DNA from: Virgifigura deserti
GTDB lineage: Bacteria > Pseudomonadota > Alphaproteobacteria > Dongiales > Dongiaceae
Direction of reading: 5' to 3'
Length of the DNA: 50,768 nucleotides
Assembly (NCBI GenBank): GCA_003576685.1
Contig: QOZR01000020.1
Location: 1 to 50,768, forward strand
Position 1 is the stretch's first letter, and every line of letters begins with the position of its first letter. This document shows positions 29,003 to 39,068 of this stretch, one piece after another. The translations under genes were made by a program, and so were the position numbers. Under the pieces are notes generated by a model, which did not search any database, was not told the origin of the DNA, and saw nothing but the letters and a program-made list of their open reading frames with translations.

Positions 29003-29321
29003 TAAAATCACCCACACTCTTGGTTGATTCGTTAAAGGTCTGGGAAGATTTTTTCTGACAGAAGTTTTGTATATATGGAATAAGGAGGCAATTTATATCT
29101 ATGGTTATCTGACAATTTTATTAATGGCGAATTTTGTACTTATGCCATGCATTGCGGCGGGAAAATCATGTCTGGCACCCGAAACCGTCGATGACCGAGC
29201 TGATTCCATCGGCGGCGCCGCGCCGGAGTTCACGGCGCGGAGTGCCGTAGAGGCATTCACCCCATCATGTTCGATATCACGCGGGCGAACTGGCCGCATG
29301 CCCGGCGCGCCAGCTTCCCGG
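29003..29321. other. AT-rich spacer between lipB and the FecR-domain gene
   Basis: About 320 bp with a sharply AT-rich part (29003-29150). It must hold the promoter of the FecR-kinase pair on the minus strand, but I found no convincing -35/-10 pair. On the plus strand AAGGAGG at 29082 precedes an ATG 12 bases later that reads only three codons; a longer open frame through here has a hydrophobic start but runs antisense into lipB. No gene is supported. Confidence 0.5.
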
Positions 29322-30044
29322 TTAGGTCCGTTCACCGGTGGAGGCGGTATCGGATACCCTCGTCGCCGTTTTCTGGAACGGCTCGCGATGCGGGGCCGGT
29401 TCATCAAAGACCTCGCGGAACGCCGCCGCCAGCGCCGCGTCGAGTTCGGGCATGCTGACCAGGATTCCGAGGTCGTGGAGCGATGTGACTCCGAACTGGG
29501 GCGCCTGGACGCCGCAGGGAACGATCCCGGAGAAATGCTCGAGCTCGGGATCGAGGTTGAGCGCGACCCCATGGAAGGTGACCCACTGCCGCACCCGGAC
29601 ACCGATCGCGGCGATCTTGTCCTCGCGGCTGCCGCGGGCGACCCAGATGCCCACCCGTCCGGGACGTCGCTCGCCGCGGACGTTGAAGCGGGCAAGCGTG
29701 CGGATCAGCCATTCCTCAAGGTCGTGGACGAACCGGCGGATGTCGGGGCCGCGCCGCTTGAGGTCCAGCATCACATAGCCGACGCGCTGGCCCGGCCCAT
29801 GATAGGTGTATTGGCCGCCTCGGCCGGTCGCATGGACTGGAAACCGGTCCGGCCGCAGGAGATCGCCGGCGCGGGCGCTGGTGCCGGCTGTATAGAGCGG
29901 CGGATGCTCGAGCAGCCAAACCATTTCCGGCGCGGTTCCGGCTCGAACCGCTGCCACCCGCTCCTCCATCGCCGCAATCGCGGCGGGATAGGGAACCGGG
30001 GCGTCGCTGGCCCGCCACTCGATGGGAGGATTTGCCGATACCAT
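29322..30044 (-). CDS. lipB: Octanoyl-ACP:protein N-octanoyltransferase
   Basis: LipB (240 aa) transfers octanoyl from ACP to lipoyl domains, the first step of lipoate synthesis. The catalytic pair is Lys143 (in KIAAIGVRV) and Cys177 (in GIVPCGV); RGGQYTYHGPGQ contains the conserved His82. The protein ends with a ~15-residue unconserved tail. lipA is not in the window. ATG 30044 has no strong ribosome binding site. It is divergent from tRNA-Leu. Confidence 0.95.
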   Translation of the reverse strand: MVSANPPIEWRASDAPVPYPAAIAAMEERVAAVRAGTAPEMVWLLEHPPLYTAGTSARAGDLLRPDRFPVHATGRGGQYTYHGPGQRVGYVMLDLKRRGPDIRRFVHDLEEWLIRTLARFNVRGERRPGRVGIWVARGSREDKIAAIGVRVRQWVTFHGVALNLDPELEHFSGIVPCGVQAPQFGVTSLHDLGILVSMPELDAALAAAFREVFDEPAPHREPFQKTATRVSDTASTGERT

Positions 30045-30084
30045 AAGTAATCCGTGTTATGCGGGCCGGGACGGATGGTCGTGC

Positions 30085-30113
30085 TTGATCCCGCCTCAAT
30101 GATTTGGTATTCC
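30085..30113 (+). promoter_or_regulatory. Possible promoter for tRNA-Leu
   Basis: TTGATC (30085-30090) and TATTCC (30108-30113) stand 17 bases apart, ending 45 bases before the mature tRNA 5' end. The -35 matches consensus at four positions and the -10 at three. Distance and spacing suit a tRNA promoter; the match is only fair. Confidence 0.35.
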
Positions 30114-30158
30114 CCCGCATCACTCGATGGCAAGCCCGAAAGGACCTGCCGTCCGGTT

Positions 30159-30245
30159 GCGGTCGTGGCGGAACTGGTAGACGCGCAGCGTTGAGGTCGC
30201 TGTGGGAGAGATCCCGTGGAAGTTCGAGTCTTCTCGACCGCACCA
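30159..30245 (+). tRNA. tRNA-Leu (GAG)
   Basis: An 87-nt class II tRNA with CCA encoded. The acceptor stem pairs GCGGTCG (30159-30165) with CGACCGC (30235-30241). The anticodon stem CAGCG/CGCTG encloses TTGAGGT, anticodon GAG at 30193-30195, reading CUC and CUU. The variable arm (GGGAGAGATCCC) is long as expected for leucine. TTCGAGT forms the T loop. A hairpin terminator follows. Confidence 0.95.
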
Positions 30246-30254
30246 TCCCTGTAA

Positions 30255-30284
30255 GGAGCTCATGTCGGGCTCCATTTCTTTCTA
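30255..30284 (+). terminator. Terminator after tRNA-Leu
   Basis: GGAGC (30255-30259) pairs with GCTCC (30269-30273) and is followed by the T-rich ATTTCTTTCT. It begins 10 bases after the tRNA 3' end. The stem is short but position and T-run fit a factor-independent terminator. The remaining ~200 bp up to the malic enzyme gene hold no gene; a TATAAT at 30454-30459 may be its -10 box, without a clear -35. Confidence 0.65.
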
Positions 30285-30489
30285 TCATCGTCGGATCTGC
30301 CCTCGAACCTGATCCGGGCGATCCGGGGCTGCCCGGACCGGCGGTTCGGGTCCCGCATGCGCGCGTCGGGCCGGCGCATGATCTCGAATAGTAAATGTCC
30401 TTAATTTTCTCTCCGTTACGCTCTGCGGCCATGGCGTAAGACCGGCTAAGGGATATAATCCGGCCGCCAAGTCGTTCCGGGAGATTATG

Positions 30490-32802
<2,313 letters not shown>

Positions 32803-32823
32803 AGGCGCGGAAAGACCAAGCGC

Positions 32824-34227
32824 ATGGGAGAAACCGCGCCCGAGGATAAGCCGCCTGAGGACTCGGCGGCGGAACCCGAGGAGCTCTACGGCGTCTCCTC
32901 CGAGTGCGTTCGCGCGACGCGGGATGCGCTGGAGACGGAGGACGCGGCACGGGTCCAGGAGCTGATCGAGCCGCTGCACCCCGCCGACCTCGCCGACCTG
33001 CTGGAGCGCTTGAGCAGCGACGAGCGCGAACGGTTCATCGCGGCCACGCGGCACCGGATCGAGCCAGAGACGCTGAGCCACCTCGACGAGCGGGTGCGCG
33101 AGGAGGTGATCGAGCTGCTCGGCCCGCAACGGATCGCCGCCGCCCTGTCGGAGCTCGACAGCGACGACGCCGTCGATCTGCTCGAGGATCTAGACGAGGA
33201 GTCGAAGCGGCGGATCCTTGAGAGCATTCCCGCCGAGGAACGGGCGATCCTTGAGGAGGGGCTGACCTATCCCGAGGACAGCGCCGGCCGGATGATGCAG
33301 CGCGAGCTGGTGGCGGTCCCGTCCTTCTGGACCGTTGGCCAGACGATCGACTTCCTGCGTGCCAGCCACCAGCTGCCCGACGATTTCTATGATCTGTTCA
33401 TCGTCGATCCGGCCTTTCGGCCGCTCGGCGCCGTGCCGCTCAGCCGGGTGATCCGGGCGAGGCGGGCGGTGAAACTGGCCGATCTGATGGAGACGGACTT
33501 GAGGACCGTCCCCGTGACGATGGACCAGGAGGCGGTGGCGCACCTGTTTCGCCAATATGGTCTGGTCTCCGCCCCTGTCGTGAGCGAGAGCGGCCGGCTC
33601 GTCGGCGTGATCACCGTGGACGACGTGGTTCACGTGATCGACGAGGAGGCGGAGGAGGACCTGATGGGTCTCGGCGGCGTCGGCGAGACGGACTTCCACG
33701 CGCCGGCAACGGAAACCGCCTGGCGCCGGCTGCGCTGGCTGCTCGTCACCCTGGTCAACACCGTGATCGCGTCGATTGTGATTTCGCAGTTCGAAGCGAC
33801 CATCGAGGCGATCGTCGCGGTCGCGGTCCTGATGCCCATCGTCGCCGCGATGGGCGGCAATGCCGGGATGCAGGTGGTCACCGTGACGGTGCGGGCGCTG
33901 GCAACCCGTGACATGTCCCCGAAGGGCAATGTGTGGCGCCCCATCGCCAAGGAGCTGTTCGTCGCGATGATGAACGCGACGGTCTTCGCCGCCATCATGG
34001 GCAGCATTGCCGCCCTTTGGTTTGCGAGCATTCCGCTTGGAATCGTGCTCGGCGCGGCGATGATCTTCAACATGCTGTGGGCCGGGCTCGCCGGCACCGT
34101 CATTCCGGTGGTGCTGGCGCGTCTCGGGATGGATCCGGCGGTCAGCGCCGGCCCGTTCCTGACGACCACGACCGACGTGCTCGGCTTCTTCGTCTTTCTC
34201 GGCCTCGCCACCCTGTTCCTGCTCTGA
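32824..34227 (+). CDS. mgtE: MgtE-family magnesium channel/transporter
   Basis: A 467-residue protein with an acidic N-terminal superhelical domain (~20-150, LHPADLADLLERL repeats), two CBS domains (~155-285) that sense Mg, a plug helix and five membrane helices. Pore motifs MPIVAAMGGNAGMQ and GPFLTTTTDVLGF are present, including the Asp of the selectivity site. It starts 21 bp after maeB, probably in one transcript, and ends 6 bp from a convergent outer-membrane gene. Confidence 0.94.
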   Translation: MGETAPEDKPPEDSAAEPEELYGVSSECVRATRDALETEDAARVQELIEPLHPADLADLLERLSSDERERFIAATRHRIEPETLSHLDERVREEVIELLGPQRIAAALSELDSDDAVDLLEDLDEESKRRILESIPAEERAILEEGLTYPEDSAGRMMQRELVAVPSFWTVGQTIDFLRASHQLPDDFYDLFIVDPAFRPLGAVPLSRVIRARRAVKLADLMETDLRTVPVTMDQEAVAHLFRQYGLVSAPVVSESGRLVGVITVDDVVHVIDEEAEEDLMGLGGVGETDFHAPATETAWRRLRWLLVTLVNTVIASIVISQFEATIEAIVAVAVLMPIVAAMGGNAGMQVVTVTVRALATRDMSPKGNVWRPIAKELFVAMMNATVFAAIMGSIAALWFASIPLGIVLGAAMIFNMLWAGLAGTVIPVVLARLGMDPAVSAGPFLTTTTDVLGFFVFLGLATLFLL

Positions 34228-34233
34228 GCGATA

Positions 34234-34920
34234 TCAGAACGAGAGGCCCAGCTTGACCCCGGCGGCGAGTTCGCGGACGACCTCGTCTCGACCGAACAGG
34301 CGGGTGTCGATGGTGAAGTACCGCGCCGCGGCGCCGACATAGATCCTCTTTGTCACGTCGTAGTCGAGGCCGATTGCGACCTGCACCGCCGGCGCATAGT
34401 TGGAGTCGGAGAAACGGACCTCGCCGGTTTCGGACATAGGGGCGCCTGTAGTTATCTCGCTGTCGACTTCGCCTGCCGCTCGCGCAGCGCCGATGCCGAG
34501 CGCGGCATAGGGGTGGATGGCTCCGCCGTTGCGGCGGTAGGCGGCGTTTACCAGAATTGTGGTGATATCGAGCTCGAAATCGGCATCGACGGCCACGGAT
34601 TGATCCGGGCCGCGGGCCGCGAGAGCGAGATCCGCCGAGTTCTCGATCCGCAGATATTCGAGCCCGAGCGAAAGATTTTCGTGGATCAGGCCATCGGCCC
34701 AGAACCCGATCGTGATTGTCGGCCCGGATCCGTTCACCGTGGAGACCGATTTTATCGACAGGCCGAACCTTTCGACGCTTTCGGAGAAGGTGACGTCATG
34801 GTCCCCATGCGCGATGCCGATACTCGTTTCGATACGGTAATCGGCGACAGCGGGAACGGAAGACACCAATAAACCGAGACAGACCGTTCCGGCGGAGAAG
34901 GAGAGGCGTCGGTATCCCAT
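34234..34920 (-). CDS. Outer-membrane beta-barrel protein (opacity/OmpW-like)
   Basis: A 228-residue protein with a signal peptide (~1-26, ending VPAVA) and alternating beta-strands typical of an eight-stranded barrel, ending in Phe as outer-membrane proteins do (GVKLGLSF). No catalytic motif is visible. ATG 34920 has GAGGA 7 bases upstream; an ATG two codons earlier overlaps that box. It is divergent from the isovaleryl-CoA dehydrogenase gene. Ligand or role is unknown. Confidence 0.72.
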   Translation of the reverse strand: MGYRRLSFSAGTVCLGLLVSSVPAVADYRIETSIGIAHGDHDVTFSESVERFGLSIKSVSTVNGSGPTITIGFWADGLIHENLSLGLEYLRIENSADLALAARGPDQSVAVDADFELDITTILVNAAYRRNGGAIHPYAALGIGAARAAGEVDSEITTGAPMSETGEVRFSDSNYAPAVQVAIGLDYDVTKRIYVGAAARYFTIDTRLFGRDEVVRELAAGVKLGLSF

Positions 34921-34926
34921 AGCCAT

Positions 34927-35114
34927 TCCTCTTCAGCGGTTCCAATTCCGACTGCAGGTTTCACCTGATTTAGAAAAATTGGTGTCGCATATTATTTATC
35001 AAGGTTAATGGTTATTTTATTAGTTTATAATTCATTAATTAAATCATCATCTCTTCGTTTTCGCAATCAACGTCTGTAACCTATCGGTCTGACAATCGAA
35101 CGGGATCGTCGCCC
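34927..35114. promoter_or_regulatory. AT-rich divergent promoter region
   Basis: About 190 bp between divergent genes, with an AT-rich core (34970-35050: ATTATTTATC, TTTATAATTCATTAATT). Promoters for the outer-membrane protein gene and the isovaleryl-CoA dehydrogenase gene must lie here. I cannot assign exact boxes. No open frame of note. Confidence 0.45.
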
Positions 35115-36287
35115 ATGGCCGCCAACCGTTTCTCATCCCTCGACTTTGGACTCGGCGAGACCGCCGACATGCTGCGCGAAACGGTGCGGAGCTTCGCCGC
35201 CGCTGAGATCGCGCCGCGGGCGGCCGAGATCGATCGCAGCAATGCCTTCCCGATGGATCTGTGGCCGAAGCTCGGCGCTCTTGGCCTGCTCGGCATCACC
35301 GTGGAGGACGCCTATGGCGGTGCCGGCATGGGCTATCTCGAGCATGTCGTGACGATGGAGGAGATCAGCCGCGCCTCGGCCAGCGTGGGTTTAAGCTACG
35401 GTGCCCATTCGAACCTCTGCGTGAATCAGATTCGCCGCAACGGCACGGAGGCGCAGAAGCAGTGCTATCTGCCCGGGCTGATCGCCGGCACGCAGGTCGG
35501 TGCGCTGGCGATGAGCGAAACCGGCGCCGGCTCCGACGTGGTCGGCATGCGTACGCGCGCCGAGCGGCGCGGCGACCGCTTCATCCTCGATGGCGGCAAG
35601 ATGTGGATCACCAACGGGCCCGACGCGGACGTGCTAGTGGTCTACGCCAAGACCGATCCCGCCGCCGGCGCGCGCGGCATCAGCGCCTTCATCCTTGAGA
35701 AGGGCATGGCGGGGTTCACCACCGCGCAGAAGCTCGACAAGCTCGGCATGCGCGGCTCCAACACCTGCGAGTTGGTGTTCGAGGCGTGCGAGGTGCCCGA
35801 AGCGAACCTGCTCGGCGCGGAGGGGGAGGGCGTGCGGGTGCTGATGAGCGGCCTCGACTACGAGCGGGCGGTGCTCGCCGGCGGGCCGCTCGGCATCATG
35901 CAGGCCTGCCTCGACACAGTGCTGCCCTACATTCACGAGCGCAAGCAGTTCGGCCAGCCGATCGGCGAGTTCCAGCTGATGCAGGCCAAGGTCGCCGACA
36001 TGTACACGGTGATGAACGCGGCCAAGGCCTATGTCTATGCGGTGGCCAAGGCCTGCGACCGGGGCGAGACGACGCGCAAGGATGCTGCTGGCGCCATCCT
36101 GTTCGCCGCCGAGAAGGCGACCTGGATGGCGCTCGAGGCGATCCAAGCGCTGGGCGGCAACGGCTATATCAACGACTATCCGACCGGCCGGCTGTTGCGC
36201 GACGCCAAGCTCTATGAGATCGGCGCCGGCACCTCCGAGATCCGCCGCATGCTGATCGGCCGCGAGCTGTTCGCCGAGACGGCGTAG
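35115..36287 (+). CDS. Isovaleryl-CoA dehydrogenase
   Basis: A 390-residue acyl-CoA dehydrogenase that oxidises isovaleryl-CoA to 3-methylcrotonyl-CoA, reducing an electron-transfer flavoprotein. FAD-binding segments LAMSETGAGSDV and MWITNG are present, as is the C-terminal QALGGNGYINDYPTGRLLRDAKLYEIGAGTSE-type region. The catalytic base is Glu250 in the DYERAVLAGGPLGIMQ segment, the position used by isovaleryl-CoA dehydrogenases rather than by short-chain enzymes. It supplies the substrate for the MCC operon 8 kb downstream. Confidence 0.9.
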   Translation: MAANRFSSLDFGLGETADMLRETVRSFAAAEIAPRAAEIDRSNAFPMDLWPKLGALGLLGITVEDAYGGAGMGYLEHVVTMEEISRASASVGLSYGAHSNLCVNQIRRNGTEAQKQCYLPGLIAGTQVGALAMSETGAGSDVVGMRTRAERRGDRFILDGGKMWITNGPDADVLVVYAKTDPAAGARGISAFILEKGMAGFTTAQKLDKLGMRGSNTCELVFEACEVPEANLLGAEGEGVRVLMSGLDYERAVLAGGPLGIMQACLDTVLPYIHERKQFGQPIGEFQLMQAKVADMYTVMNAAKAYVYAVAKACDRGETTRKDAAGAILFAAEKATWMALEAIQALGGNGYINDYPTGRLLRDAKLYEIGAGTSEIRRMLIGRELFAETA

Positions 36288-36311
36288 CTCGGATCCCGTC
36301 GGATACCACCC

Positions 36312-36599
36312 TCAGACCGGATGGTAATGCTCTACCGTCGGGAACGGGTCGTAGAAGTGATGCAGGAGCGCCTTCCATTCCTGATATTGCGGCGACCCGC
36401 GAAAGCCGACGGTATGGTCCTCCAGCCGCTGCCAGCGGATCAGCAGGATATAGCGGTTGGACCACTCCAGGCACCGTTGCAGCTCGTGCCCCTCATATCC
36501 CGGCATGCTGGCGATGATCGCCGATGCCTCGGCGAAGGCGGTCTCGAACGTCTCTGAGAGACCGGCCTTCACATCGAGTATCGCGACTTCGAGAATCAT
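36312..36599 (-). CDS. Antibiotic biosynthesis monooxygenase (ABM) fold protein
   Basis: A 95-residue dimeric alpha/beta barrel protein. MILEVAILDVKAG, then a Phe/Glu-rich helix, MPGYEGHELQRCLEWSNRYILLIRW and a C-terminal HHFYDPFPTVEHY segment fit the ABM family. ATG 36599 has GAAGGA upstream; the frame is open further but not conserved. It is convergent with the dehydrogenase gene. Function beyond fold is unknown. Confidence 0.8.
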   Translation of the reverse strand: MILEVAILDVKAGLSETFETAFAEASAIIASMPGYEGHELQRCLEWSNRYILLIRWQRLEDHTVGFRGSPQYQEWKALLHHFYDPFPTVEHYHPV

Positions 36600-36703
36600 C
36601 GGGCGTTTCCTTCGCAGGGGTAAGGGGCAGCACATATCATAGCCCGCTTGTCATCCGCGGTCGCTGGTGTAGGCTCAGCCCGAGCGTCTTGAGGGAGGCT
36701 GTC

Positions 36704-36901
36704 ATGGCTTTGGAAATGCGGGCGAATTGCGAGAAATGTCAGAGGGTGTTGCCGCCTGACGAAGGAGCCTATATCTGCAGCTATGAATGTACTTTCTGCT
36801 CCGACTGCAGCCTGCATATGGACCTCAGCTGCCCGAACTGCGGAGGCGAACTCGTTGCGCGACCGCGACGGGCGGTTCAGCAAATCCGTGATCGGCCGTA
36901 G
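36704..36901 (+). CDS. DUF1272 zinc-ribbon-like protein
   Basis: A 65-residue protein with eight cysteines (9, 12, 25, 29, 32, 35, 43, 46), arranged as CxxC pairs that should hold two zinc ions. MALEMRANCEKC at the start and ECTFCSDC then CPNCGGEL are the DUF1272 pattern. GAGGGAGG precedes ATG 36704. A possible promoter (TTGTCA 36648, TAGGCT 36670) lies upstream. Function unknown. Confidence 0.87.
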   Translation: MALEMRANCEKCQRVLPPDEGAYICSYECTFCSDCSLHMDLSCPNCGGELVARPRRAVQQIRDRP

Positions 36902-36937
36902 CGAGACGTATTTCCAGAACTTGTGAGGGATTCCGCG

Positions 36938-37618
36938 ATGCCAACCGTCCTGGTGACCGGCGCGAACCGCGGCATCGGCCTGGAGTTCGCCCGGCAATAT
37001 GCGGCAGAAGGCTGGCGTGTCCACGCGACGGCCCGCCGTCCCGAAGAGGCCGGCGAGCTCGAGGTGGCCGCCGGCGACGTTCAGCTTTACAAGCTCGATG
37101 TCGCCGATGCGGCGCAGATCGCCGCTCTGGCGCAGCGGCTCGCGGGCGAGGCGGTGGATGTTCTGATCAATAATGCGGGCACGATCGGCTCGCGCGCCGG
37201 CTTCGGAGACACCGACGTCGAGCTATGGCTCGATGCCTTTCGAACGAACACGATCGCGCCGCTGAAGATGGCGGAGCACTTCATCGAGCATCTGGAGCGG
37301 GGTGGCCAGAAGCGGATCATAAGCCTGACCAGCCGAATGGGTAGCATCGCCGACAATACCGGCGGCGGGTACTACGTCTACCGGTCGAGCAAGGCGGGGC
37401 TGAACGCCGTCACCAAGAGCCTTGCGATCGACCTGGCCCCACGCGGCATCGTTGCCATCGTCTTTCATCCCGGCTGGGTACAGACGGAGATGGGCGGGTC
37501 GGGCGCGACACTGTCGCCGGCGGACAGCGTCCGCGCGATGCGCGCCAAGATCGCCGGCCTCCGACCGGAGGATAGCGGCTCCTTCTTCAACTACGATGGC
37601 AGCTATATTCCGTGGTGA
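36938..37618 (+). CDS. Short-chain dehydrogenase/reductase (C-factor/sniffer-like)
   Basis: A 226-residue Rossmann enzyme: VTGANRGIG at 6-14 binds NAD(P), INNAG at 77-81, and the active-site Ser132, Tyr148 and Lys152 (YRSSK). The pattern resembles the CsgA/sniffer branch of the SDR family. ATG 36938 has TGAGGGA upstream. Substrate is not predictable. It lies 36 bp after the DUF1272 gene on the same strand. Confidence 0.86.
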   Translation: MPTVLVTGANRGIGLEFARQYAAEGWRVHATARRPEEAGELEVAAGDVQLYKLDVADAAQIAALAQRLAGEAVDVLINNAGTIGSRAGFGDTDVELWLDAFRTNTIAPLKMAEHFIEHLERGGQKRIISLTSRMGSIADNTGGGYYVYRSSKAGLNAVTKSLAIDLAPRGIVAIVFHPGWVQTEMGGSGATLSPADSVRAMRAKIAGLRPEDSGSFFNYDGSYIPW

Positions 37619-37645
37619 ATTGTCGAAATTGCTTTTTTCGCCCGA

Positions 37646-38032
37646 TCAGGAGCGGCCGACTACTCGGGTCATGAGCTCGAGGAGATCCTTCTCGTCGTAA
37701 GGCTTCTCGAGGCAAGGGAGGCCGCGGAACCGCTCAGGGAACAGCGAGAGATCGTTGTAGCCGGTCGACAGGATGAAGGGGATGCCGCGTGCCAGAAGCT
37801 CGTCGGCGACCGGAAACACCTCGACACCGCCGAGGTTCACATCGAGCACGGCCCCGTCGACGGGCTGCGTCTGCAGGGCCTCGAGCGCCTGTTCCAGCTT
37901 GCCGACCGGGCCGACGACCTCGCATCCGAATCCCTGCAGCGACGCCTCGATCTCGAGGGCGACGATTCCCTCATCCTCGGCGACAAGAATGCGCAGGTTC
38001 TTTAGATCGTTGACGGCAGACTTGCCGGACAT
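37646..38032 (-). CDS. Single-domain response regulator
   Basis: A 128-residue receiver domain without output domain. The acidic pocket is Glu19/Asp20, the phosphoacceptor Asp64 (VLDVNLGG), the switch Thr90 (LSTGYND) and Lys110 (EKPYD). The STGY and KPY pattern resembles the alphaproteobacterial FAT-GUY receivers, which often act in phosphorelays. ATG 38032 has GAGAG upstream; ATG 38056 would add 8 residues. Its kinase partner is not adjacent; the CHASE2 kinase 10 kb away is one candidate. Confidence 0.85.
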   Translation of the reverse strand: MSGKSAVNDLKNLRILVAEDEGIVALEIEASLQGFGCEVVGPVGKLEQALEALQTQPVDGAVLDVNLGGVEVFPVADELLARGIPFILSTGYNDLSLFPERFRGLPCLEKPYDEKDLLELMTRVVGRS

Positions 38033-38173
38033 CTCAATTCTCTCACTAGCCTTCATCCATTATTACCGCATAAGGGCCGCAGGAGGGTGTTAAATTTGGG
38101 CAGAAGCGCATTTTGCCGCATGTTCGACCCGGCCCGAACGTAATAGCCGCGGGAGTGGAGACGAGCAAGGGCG

Positions 38174-38965
38174 ATGACCGGAATTCGTGGCGTATTGTTG
38201 GATCTCGACGGCGTTCTTTATGTCGGCAATGATCTGCTTCCCGGCGCGCGCGAGGCCCTGGCGCGTCTCCGCGAGCGGCGGCTTCCTGTCCAGTTCGTCA
38301 CCAACTCCACCCGCCGGCCGCGCCGCGCGATTCAGGCCGGTCTGTCGGCGATGGGGTTGAACCTGGGCGATGACGAGTTGGTTACGCCGGCGCGAGCGGC
38401 CTGCACCTGGCTGGGTGAGCGGCGCCTGTCGCCGCATCTGCTGATCCACCCGGATTTGCGGGAGGATTTCAACGGCCTTTCGTCGCCGGATGCGGAGGAG
38501 CCGGTGGATCGCCCAGCGAATCGTGCGGTGGTGGTCGGCGATGCCGGGGAGGGGTTTACCTATGAGGCCCTCAACCGGGCCTTCCGCCTGCTGATGGAGG
38601 GTGCGCCGTTTCTGGCCCTGGCCAAGAACCGCTATTTCCGGGAGGTGGACGGGCTCAGTCTCGATGCCGGGCCATTCGTAGCAGCGCTTGAGTTCGCCGG
38701 CGGGGTCACTGCCGAGGTGGTCGGCAAGCCGGCACCCGGCTTCTTTCATGCCGCGGTTACCGCGCTGGGTTGCGAGCCCGCGGAGGCTGTGATGGTCGGG
38801 GACGATGTCGAGGCTGACGTCGGCGGCGCCATCGCGGCTGGGCTTCAGGGCATTCTGGTCGAGACGGGCAAGTTCCGGGTGGAGGACAGGGCGCGGCTCC
38901 ACCGGCACGGCGTGCTCGTCCGCGACATCGGCGCCGCGATCGACCGGATTCTCGCAGCCGCCTGA
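38174..38965 (+). CDS. HAD-IIA phosphatase (LHPP-like)
   Basis: A 263-residue HAD hydrolase. Motif I is Asp10-Leu-Asp12-Gly (LLDLDGVLY), motif II FVTNSTR, motif III Lys in VVGKPAPGFF and motif IV MVGDDVEADVGGA. The closest named group is the LHPP type (phosphohistidine/phospholysine phosphatase); the actual substrate is not known. It is divergent from the response regulator gene. Confidence 0.85.
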   Translation: MTGIRGVLLDLDGVLYVGNDLLPGAREALARLRERRLPVQFVTNSTRRPRRAIQAGLSAMGLNLGDDELVTPARAACTWLGERRLSPHLLIHPDLREDFNGLSSPDAEEPVDRPANRAVVVGDAGEGFTYEALNRAFRLLMEGAPFLALAKNRYFREVDGLSLDAGPFVAALEFAGGVTAEVVGKPAPGFFHAAVTALGCEPAEAVMVGDDVEADVGGAIAAGLQGILVETGKFRVEDRARLHRHGVLVRDIGAAIDRILAAA

Positions 38966-39006
38966 TCGCTCTTGCCGCCGAATTCCATGACCTCGACGTT
39001 CTGAGC

Positions 39007-39031
39007 GGAACCGCGGCCGCGGCGCGCCGTT
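39007..39031 (+). promoter_or_regulatory. Candidate EcfG-type (general stress) promoter for degP
   Basis: GGAAC (39007-39011), a 16-base spacer and CGTT (39028-39031) match the sigma-EcfG promoter pattern of alphaproteobacteria. It is 37 bases before the degP-like GTG start, a normal distance. The motif is short, so chance cannot be excluded; a second copy stands upstream of the SDR gene at 43.4 kb. Confidence 0.5.
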
Positions 39032-39068
39032 TATCAGGCATGGCGCTGTATTCCCTGAGGAGGAACCC

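Noticed and set aside
29067..30050. A 327-codon plus-strand frame starting in the AT-rich spacer with a hydrophobic N-terminus
   Set aside because: Most of it is antisense to lipB and looks like shadow composition. The hydrophobic start has no proper start codon with a ribosome binding site.
30159..30245. tRNA-Leu as an attachment site of a genomic island
   Set aside because: No integrase and no duplicated tRNA 3' end were seen nearby; the genes that follow are housekeeping metabolic genes.
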